8,747 nucleotides of DNA, taken from NCBI GenBank assembly GCA_025358985.1, contig JANYHQ010000150.1, positions 1 to 8,747 on the forward strand, written 5' to 3'. The stretch comes from Acidimicrobiales bacterium (GTDB lineage Bacteria; Actinomycetota; Acidimicrobiia; Acidimicrobiales; JANYDT01). The notes under the pieces were generated by a model. It did no database searches. It was not told the DNA's origin and saw only the letters and a program-made list of their open reading frames with translations. Below, piece by piece: positions 3,762 to 8,747 of this stretch (positions are counted from its first letter, which is position 1; each line of letters begins with the position of its first letter). The translations under genes and the position numbers were made by a program.

Positions 3762-4751
3762 TTAGCTCTCCGATGTCACTGCTCCCGGCTGAGCCAACGA
3801 GGCATAACCAACCACTACCGCCACCAAGGCACAGGTACTGGCCGCCATGACCCAGCCATCAGTGACGGCCGTGACGTAACCCGCAGCAGCCGTGGCCGCC
3901 GTCGCTGCACTCACCACCGCGGTAGCTACCATGTGCGACCCGAATCGCCGTGCCAACTGTTGATATACGTGCGAGCGGTGCGGTTCGAACACTGCCTCAT
4001 GGTTACGGAGCCGGCGGATCACGGTTGATGCGGTGTCCACGCCGTAGATGGCAGCAGGCGACACGGCCGCCATGAATGGTACGTGCGCCAGCACCGCCAA
4101 CACCATGAGCAGCGCAATCCACGCCCCCATGAAGTAGCTGCCGACGTCGCCGAGGAACATTCGTGCCTGCGGTGCATTGAAGGGCAGAAACCCAAGGGCG
4201 GCTGCCGCCAAGATCCCCGCACCTATTTCAAGTGACACAACATGGAAGTGGTGGCCGAGCACCGCCAGAGCCACACCGGTGACCACGGCCTGGGCGCCGG
4301 ATATAGCGTTGACGCCATCCATGAAGTTGAACGCATTGACGTAGCTCACTACGAACAGCGCCAGCACCACCAGAAGTGCAATGGTGCCGACGCTGACCTG
4401 ACGGTCGGTGGTGTTGGTGACAGCGACGGTGGCGCCCACCGCCAGCGCCGCTTGAGCCAACAGTCGTCCCCCGACCTTGATTCCCCGGAGATCCTCGATC
4501 AACCCAAGTACGCCGAACGCCGCCGATCCCAGCGCCACCACCAGCAGTCCGGGTACGTGGTCGCGCACGGTGGCCACGGCCAACAGGGCGCCGATGGCCA
4601 CTGCCAACCCCGCTCCGCGGGGGGTGGCCACGGTGTGGCTACTGCGATGGTTGGGGACGTCCACGATCGCTCGTCCTCGGAGCAGCTTCAGTACCGGAAC
4701 GCATGCTGCGGCGGTGAAGGCGAACGCTGCGGCGTTCGGAATGAAGCTCAC
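3762..4751 (-). CDS. Undecaprenyl-phosphate sugar-1-phosphate transferase, WecA/MraY family
   Basis: This 329-residue polytopic membrane protein would transfer a sugar-1-phosphate (often GlcNAc-1-P) from a UDP-sugar to undecaprenyl phosphate, the first step of surface-polysaccharide synthesis. Visible motifs are VDVPNHRSSH plus TPRGAG (30-48), LIEDLRG (84-90), NAFNFMDGVN (139-148), MFLGDVGS (198-205) and the cytosolic HRSHVYQQL loop (258-266). GTG at 4751 was chosen because AGGAG lies 6 bp upstream and the hydrophobic N-terminus starts right after; an upstream TTG at 4859 would add 36 residues that do not fit the family. The usual Asp-Asp pair in the second motif is Glu86-Asp87. It is divergent from the Wzc-like gene and is followed by tRNA-Gly. 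The sugar substrate is unknown. Confidence 0.88.
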   Translation of the reverse strand: MSFIPNAAAFAFTAAACVPVLKLLRGRAIVDVPNHRSSHTVATPRGAGLAVAIGALLAVATVRDHVPGLLVVALGSAAFGVLGLIEDLRGIKVGGRLLAQAALAVGATVAVTNTTDRQVSVGTIALLVVLALFVVSYVNAFNFMDGVNAISGAQAVVTGVALAVLGHHFHVVSLEIGAGILAAAALGFLPFNAPQARMFLGDVGSYFMGAWIALLMVLAVLAHVPFMAAVSPAAIYGVDTASTVIRRLRNHEAVFEPHRSHVYQQLARRFGSHMVATAVVSAATAATAAAGYVTAVTDGWVMAASTCALVAVVVGYASLAQPGAVTSES

Positions 4752-4888
4752 GTATGTCTCCTGGCTCGTGACTTTGCGGTGCCAACCCAGGGCAGGTTGG
4801 GTGTCGTATCGTGTCCTTCGACGCAACAAAACGCTATCTGCCTGGCCGAACGACCGCATTCAGCTAGATATTGGGGATTTTCGTCACT
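4752..4888. promoter_or_regulatory. Divergent intergenic region between the sugar-phosphate transferase and Wzc-like genes
   Basis: These 137 bp must hold both divergent promoters. An inverted repeat CCAACC (4782-4787) / GGTTGG (4795-4800) with a 7-bp spacer is a possible shared operator. GGGGA at 4873-4877 lies 11 bp before the Wzc-like ATG and may serve as its ribosome binding site. I cannot place confident -35/-10 boxes. Confidence 0.35.
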
Positions 4889-6538
4889 ATGAGTAGTCAC
4901 CAGTCGTACCCGCCACTACACTCGCCTTCAACTATGGGGCCGGAACCCACTCAACTCGACGTCTTCAGGCTGGCACGAGTTCTTCGCTCGCGCATCGCCA
5001 CCATCTTGGCCACGGTGTTGGTGGTGTGTGCCCTGATTGTGGGGTTTTCCCTCACTGCCAAGCCCAACTACCGATCAACCGCAGAGTTGGTATTGGAATC
5101 AAGCCCCACGGAGTCGCTGGCCACCGGCGTGCTGGGTCGAAATGAAGGTACGGGCACCAGCGACCGTCGCCAGACCGAGATCCAAATTCTGCTGGGTTCG
5201 GCGGTTTCGGAAAAGGTGTATGCGCAACTGAAGAAGCCCGGAACGGTGGTGGCGAGATCCCTCGGTGGAGCCGACGTCATCGTGGTGGAAGCCGAAAGCG
5301 ACAACGCGGCCAACGCTGCGGCCACAGCCAACGCATACGCACAGTCCTATATCGACTTTCGTAGGGGTCAGGCGGTGGACGACCTCCTCGAAGCGTCGAA
5401 GAGACTGCAGGTACGTGTTACCGCTTTGGTGCAACGAATAGCCGTCCTCGACGGTCAATTGTCGGCGTTGAGTGCTGATTCTGCTGACCGGTTGCCGCTG
5501 CAGAGTGAACGAAATGCCCTTGATGAGCAACGCATCACGTTTCGAAACCGTACCGATGCCTTTCAGATTGACGCCGCCCTACGCACGGGTGGAGCGCTCA
5601 TCAATCGTCCGGCCACAGTCCCCGAACTCCCCACCAACCCGTCACCCATCCGCAGCCTGTTGTTCGCCTTTCCGTTGGGCCTACTTGCTGGGATCGGGTT
5701 GGCATTCATGCGCGACGCCTTCGACGACACCATCTCCGAACGTGAGGACGTCGAGAACGTGGATGGTTCTCATCCGATGCTGGCGGCCGTGCCAGCAGCT
5801 GAACGACGGCTGCCGATGTTTGCCATTGCTGATCGGCCGTCGTCGTCCATGGCCGAGAGCTTTCGAAGTTTGCGAACCGCCCTGCAGTTCCTAGGGGTGG
5901 ATCGTTCGCTGCGGGTGATCCAGGTGACCAGTGCCCTGCCTGGTGAGGGCAAGACCACCGTGGCCAGCAACTTGGCGGTGTCATTGGCCCAAGGCGGTCA
6001 GCGAGTGGTGTTGATCGACGCCGACTTGAGGGTGTCTTCGCTCAACGATCACATCAGCCAGAACGAGGGGGGTGGGTTGTCGTCGATGCTGGTGGGCTCA
6101 ACGTCGGCGGCCGCGGCTGCCGTGGGGGTTGATGCGGTACCTACGCTGCAGGTGATTCCGGCCGGATTTGTGCCGCCCAATCCGGCGGAATTGTTGGGCT
6201 CCAACCGGATGCGGGATTTGATCAAAGACATGTCAGCCCGGTTCGATTTTGTGGTGATCGACAGCCCCCCGTTGTTGCCCGTGGCCGATCCCTTGGTGCT
6301 CTCTGAGTTTGCCGATGCGGTGATTGTGGTGGTGCGATCAGGCAAGAGCACCAAGCGTCAACTGGCCCGCGCCACGCAATTGCTGCGCAGCGTCAACGCA
6401 CCATTGGTGGGCTTCGTACTGAATCAGTCTGATGACGACACACAGGCCTACGGCAAACAGTTGTATGCCGCATCCACCAAGAAGCAGCGTCGCAGCGTCC
6501 AAAAGGCAAAGTCCAAGGCCCGTCGTTCCGCCGCCTGA
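4889..6538 (+). CDS. Wzc-like polysaccharide co-polymerase with BY-kinase domain
   Basis: This 549-residue inner-membrane protein has an N-terminal Wzz-type chain-length domain. TM1 (36-57) and TM2 (257-274) flank an extracytoplasmic segment with a predicted coiled coil (about 160-220), and the proline-rich stretch PTNPSP comes before TM2. The cytosolic kinase follows, with SFRSLRTALQF, Walker A PGEGKTT (351-357), Walker A' VVLIDADLR (373-381) and Walker B FVVIDSPP (454-461). Such fused proteins control export and length of exopolysaccharide or capsule through ATP-driven tyrosine autophosphorylation. The C-terminus has only two nearby tyrosines (QAYGKQLYAAS) and then a Lys/Arg-rich tail, poorer than the usual tyrosine cluster. 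ATG at 4889 was chosen over the upstream in-frame TTG at 4871; ATG at 4934 is another option. Confidence 0.9.
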   Translation: MSSHQSYPPLHSPSTMGPEPTQLDVFRLARVLRSRIATILATVLVVCALIVGFSLTAKPNYRSTAELVLESSPTESLATGVLGRNEGTGTSDRRQTEIQILLGSAVSEKVYAQLKKPGTVVARSLGGADVIVVEAESDNAANAAATANAYAQSYIDFRRGQAVDDLLEASKRLQVRVTALVQRIAVLDGQLSALSADSADRLPLQSERNALDEQRITFRNRTDAFQIDAALRTGGALINRPATVPELPTNPSPIRSLLFAFPLGLLAGIGLAFMRDAFDDTISEREDVENVDGSHPMLAAVPAAERRLPMFAIADRPSSSMAESFRSLRTALQFLGVDRSLRVIQVTSALPGEGKTTVASNLAVSLAQGGQRVVLIDADLRVSSLNDHISQNEGGGLSSMLVGSTSAAAAAVGVDAVPTLQVIPAGFVPPNPAELLGSNRMRDLIKDMSARFDFVVIDSPPLLPVADPLVLSEFADAVIVVVRSGKSTKRQLARATQLLRSVNAPLVGFVLNQSDDDTQAYGKQLYAASTKKQRRSVQKAKSKARRSAA

Positions 6539-6588
6539 GACTTAGCTCTGGACTCACATTACGGGTGGGGACTGACTGCCGCAGTGGT

Positions 6589-8328
6589 TTATGCCGGCGG
6601 GGCGGGAGAACGAGGTGGGTTGGTGCCCGTGACCGGTGCCGAAGGGGCGGGAGCTCGAGGTGGCGTCGGCCCCGAAAGTGCGGCGGCTGGTGCGGCACTA
6701 CGGGGGACGAACACCAAGGGCGGAGTGGTTGTGGTGGTGGTCGGCGCTGGTGCAATGGTGGTTGACGTTGTGGTGGTGGTTGACGTTGTGGTGGTGGTGG
6801 TTGACGTTGTGGTGGTGGTGGTGGTGCCGGCGATACGGTTCAGCAGGTTGCTGGCGATGCGCTCCACCGTGGCATTTCCGATATCGAGATAGCGAGCAAA
6901 GCTGGTGGTGGACGCATCGAACACAATCGCCCCGTTGGTTTTCTGGCGAATGACCGCATTGTGCTGATAAAGCACTGAGCCAATGAGCACATCTCCGTTG
7001 GACAACAGTGTGCCATCAGGTGGTACTCCGGCGTTTGCCCGGTCCCATTCGTAGCCGACAATGCCCAGAATTTTTGATCCGTCGCCGAGGCCTGTACCGG
7101 CATAGATCCAATGAGCGGGGTTTCTGACAACCCAATCAGCAGAGCCTGCAGTAGGAAAGTAGTTTTCGTAGCGTGCGCCAAGAATCTGTTCCTCCGGGAG
7201 ATTCACCGGCGCGACTCGAAACAGATAGGTGGTGTGATCGCAGGGAAAACATGGATCGTCGAATCCCTTGTATCCCACCATGGTGCGCCCCCCATTCTCG
7301 AAACGCACCTGCCAGTAGATGTTGTTGGCAGAGAAGAATGCTGCGCTCTTCCCCGCCGTGATGTCGTTCACCAGGTTTTGACGCATCTCGTATGACCAGT
7401 ACTCGTCGTGGAACGAGGTGAGGAAACCCTTGTGATTGTTCATCAATCCGGGGTTGGTGTGCATGTCGTAGCTGGCGGCGTATGACACGTTGTAGCCGTT
7501 GCGCTCCAAGAACTGGATCATCTGATAGTCGCCTGAAAACAACGACATGGTGCCCTGGCCGTACCCATATGGCCGGTTGAATGACACCTTGCGAGCCCGT
7601 CCGCCGGTGGAGTTGTCGTCATACAAACTCTTTCCGCCCCAAGCGTTATAGGCCTGGTACGTGTTGAGCGGAATTTGCATCAGAAATGCTGCGGTATCAG
7701 CATCATTGCGTACCACGAACGGTGTGTACCCCACCACGGGGTTGGCGCCGGGCGCCACGAAGGCCGCCACATACAATCCTGAGGTCCACCCGCGGGTGCT
7801 GAACGATGCGGCGATGGGCCACGTGCATGCAATCGTACCGAGGGCGTCGGCGGTGGGCTTGGGATACGACGCACCAGAAAGTCCCGACTGTCTGGCGATC
7901 TCGGCGGCGCCGGCGCCGCCGTACCAGCCAATGCGATAAATCACCAGGTCGTAAGTGACCACTGTGGACGACGTGCTGAACGAAATGGGATCGCCAGTGT
8001 TCACCGACTGCTGGCTGGCGTAGCCCTCCACCGGCGGAGTCACATTGCTCACCGGGCCAACCAAGGCTCCGCTACTCGAGACATCTCGTTTTCCCGGGGT
8101 AGGGGGAGGACCGAACTCGCCCTGCAAGGACAGCTCGATCTCACGGCGGGCAGCGGCGCTGATCCAGTTGGGGGCGCCCTTGCGATGGTTCTCGGCCACC
8201 ACGGCATTCGCTGAGAGTTGCGTCGACGTGATGTACCGACTGCCCCACGCCCCAGCCAACACGAGCGCGCCCAGCAGGAGCAACACACCCCAGTTGCGAG
8301 GGCGCAACCAGGCCTTGGAACTCGCCAC
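6589..8328 (-). CDS. Membrane-anchored protein with DMFA-like (N,N-dimethylformamidase beta C-terminal-like) domain and Thr-rich tail
   Basis: The protein has 579 residues from GTG at 8328. A short basic N-terminus and a single hydrophobic helix (about 13-30) suggest a type II anchor or uncleaved signal. A beta-sandwich-like part (about 95-230) follows, then the DMFA-like domain with HDEYWS (307-312), FFSANNIYWQVR (331-342) and GYEWD (425-429). The true DMFase domain is an iron-dependent amidase with Tyr and Glu ligands; whether these residues correspond is not known. Residues from about 500 are TTTTTS repeats and a Pro/Ala-rich tail. The frame extends upstream to ATG 8499, but that start lies inside the divergent gene; GTG 8328 has AAGG 5 bp upstream. 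It is convergent with the Wzc-like gene. The role is probably in envelope glycan modification, by context only. Confidence 0.75.
   Translation of the reverse strand: MASSKAWLRPRNWGVLLLLGALVLAGAWGSRYITSTQLSANAVVAENHRKGAPNWISAAARREIELSLQGEFGPPPTPGKRDVSSSGALVGPVSNVTPPVEGYASQQSVNTGDPISFSTSSTVVTYDLVIYRIGWYGGAGAAEIARQSGLSGASYPKPTADALGTIACTWPIAASFSTRGWTSGLYVAAFVAPGANPVVGYTPFVVRNDADTAAFLMQIPLNTYQAYNAWGGKSLYDDNSTGGRARKVSFNRPYGYGQGTMSLFSGDYQMIQFLERNGYNVSYAASYDMHTNPGLMNNHKGFLTSFHDEYWSYEMRQNLVNDITAGKSAAFFSANNIYWQVRFENGGRTMVGYKGFDDPCFPCDHTTYLFRVAPVNLPEEQILGARYENYFPTAGSADWVVRNPAHWIYAGTGLGDGSKILGIVGYEWDRANAGVPPDGTLLSNGDVLIGSVLYQHNAVIRQKTNGAIVFDASTTSFARYLDIGNATVERIASNLLNRIAGTTTTTTTSTTTTTTSTTTTTSTTIAPAPTTTTTTPPLVFVPRSAAPAAALSGPTPPRAPAPSAPVTGTNPPRSPAPPA
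6757..6826. repeat. Imperfect tandem repeat encoding the Thr/Ser-rich linker
   Basis: The unit GTTGACGTTGTGGTGGTG recurs three times with variable numbers of GTG triplets. On the minus strand it encodes TTTTTS-type repeats of the DMFA-like protein. Such runs are prone to replication slippage, so linker length may vary between strains. The Val-rich plus-strand frame over this region is a shadow. Confidence 0.8.
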
Positions 8329-8377
8329 CCTTGCCTTGCCTTTCGCCGCCGGGCGGCAACTACTCTCTGAGGTCAGC

Positions 8378-8399
8378 AGTGTAGCTGAACCCTCGTTCA
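8378..8399 (-). promoter_or_regulatory. Candidate -10 box and dyad for the DMFA-like gene
   Basis: On the minus strand TACACT (8383-8378) is a good -10 sequence placed about 50 bp before the GTG start at 8328. A dyad TGAAC-cctc-GTTCA (8386-8399) lies immediately upstream within the 136-bp divergent gap and could be an operator. No convincing -35 box is visible. An RNA start here would exclude translation from the upstream in-frame starts. Confidence 0.3.
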
Positions 8400-8464
8400 C
8401 TACGCTAGGAAACAAGGGGTTAAGTCTCAGGGGCAAATCAGGTGTCGGACTAACGTCACCTCCC

Positions 8465-8747
8465 ATGCAACCCGGTTCGGGCGGGCCACCGCAGATCATC
8501 GTTTCCGCCTATTACCTCCCACAATTCCATCCCACGGCGGAAAATGATGAATGGTGGGGCCAGGGCTTCACCGAGTGGACCAACGTGGCCCGTGCTCGAC
8601 CGCTATACCCCGGTCATCGGCAGCCGCAGTTGCCTGGTGCGCTTGGTTTCTATGACTTGCGTACACCTGAGGCACGCCTTGCACAGGCGGACATGGCCCG
8701 TGACGCTGGCGTCACCGCCTTCGCCTACTGGCACTACTGGTTCGACG
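8465..8747 (+). CDS. WbsX/GH99-like glycan-processing protein, C-terminus cut off by window edge
   Basis: From ATG at 8465 the frame is open to the window edge (94 codons). The N-terminus carries the highly typical WbsX signature: AYYLPQFHP (about 15-23), then NDEWWGQGFTEWTNV and the P-L-Y-x-G-H-x-Q-P-Q-L-P motif, then FYDLR and FAYWHYWF. Family members have a GH99-like TIM-barrel fold and are encoded in O-antigen and exopolysaccharide clusters, annotated as glycosyltransferase WbsX or glycoside hydrolase; the true activity of most is not established. They are usually about 350 residues or longer, so most of the protein lies beyond the window. No Shine-Dalgarno sequence is evident. The gene is divergent from the DMFA-like gene and continues the polysaccharide locus to the right. 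Confidence 0.9.
   Translation, partial: MQPGSGGPPQIIVSAYYLPQFHPTAENDEWWGQGFTEWTNVARARPLYPGHRQPQLPGALGFYDLRTPEARLAQADMARDAGVTAFAYWHYWFD

Noticed and set aside
4242..4892. 216-codon plus-strand frame opposite the sugar-phosphate transferase
   Set aside because: It is Gln/His/Gly-rich shadow sequence; the minus strand carries all the family motifs.
6584..6892. Val-rich plus-strand frame over the GTG repeats
   Set aside because: The long valine runs are the complement of the Thr-rich linker; there is no start signal or domain.
6534..8430. 10-mer CTGAGACTTA after the Wzc-like gene, and again inverted before the WbsX-like gene
   Set aside because: Shared 10-mers are expected many times by chance in a window of this size, and the flanks do not match.
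8329..8499. Extension of the DMFA-like protein to ATG at 8499
   Set aside because: It would overlap the start of the divergent WbsX-like gene and place about 57 unlikely residues before the membrane helix. GTG at 8328 has a usable ribosome binding site.

Overview
The window looks like chromosomal DNA of a GC-rich actinobacterium, probably of the Acidimicrobiia (Ilumatobacter-like) type. The grounds are GTG/TTG starts, start codons without Shine-Dalgarno sequences, a threonine-rich TTTTS linker in an exported protein, DUF3018-type MazE and MazF, and WbsX-type glycan proteins. Lineage is inferred from protein style only. No rRNA or CRISPR array was seen.

Layout. Positions 1-1291: a CDF metal transporter (minus, cut by the left edge) faces a small zinc-ribbon protein. 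A lipoprotein-like gene follows, split into two reading frames that overlap at GTGA. Positions 1292-1884 hold no convincing gene, only possible remnants in a visibly more AT-rich stretch. Positions 1885-3747 (all minus) are an accessory block of two toxin-antitoxin operons, mazEF and vapBC, each with a 4-bp overlap. vapBC lies between an intact tRNA-Gly(CCC) at 3677-3747 and a truncated copy of that tRNA's 3' half at 2582-2628. This is the footprint expected of site-specific integration into a tRNA 3' end, but no integrase is present.

Positions 3762-8747 are a surface-polysaccharide locus: a WecA/MraY-family sugar-1-phosphate transferase (minus), a divergent Wzc-like co-polymerase with BY-kinase domain (plus), a membrane-anchored protein with a DMFA-like domain and threonine-rich C-terminal tail (minus), and the start of a WbsX/GH99-like protein (plus, cut by the right edge). 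The likely order of action is loading of the first sugar phosphate on undecaprenyl phosphate, chain-length control by the Wzc-like protein, and chain building or modification by the WbsX-like and perhaps the DMFA-like proteins.

The most notable signals are (i) a 78-bp in-frame insertion bounded by perfect 12-bp direct repeats in the first loop of MazF, whose exact removal restores a canonical MazF N-terminus; (ii) the compact integrase-less vapBC cassette bounded by tRNA-Gly 3' repeats; and (iii) the displaced tRNA remnant that encodes a CCA end which the intact tRNA gene lacks. None proves a new system. They suggest a small tRNA-associated toxin-antitoxin hotspot next to a polysaccharide locus.
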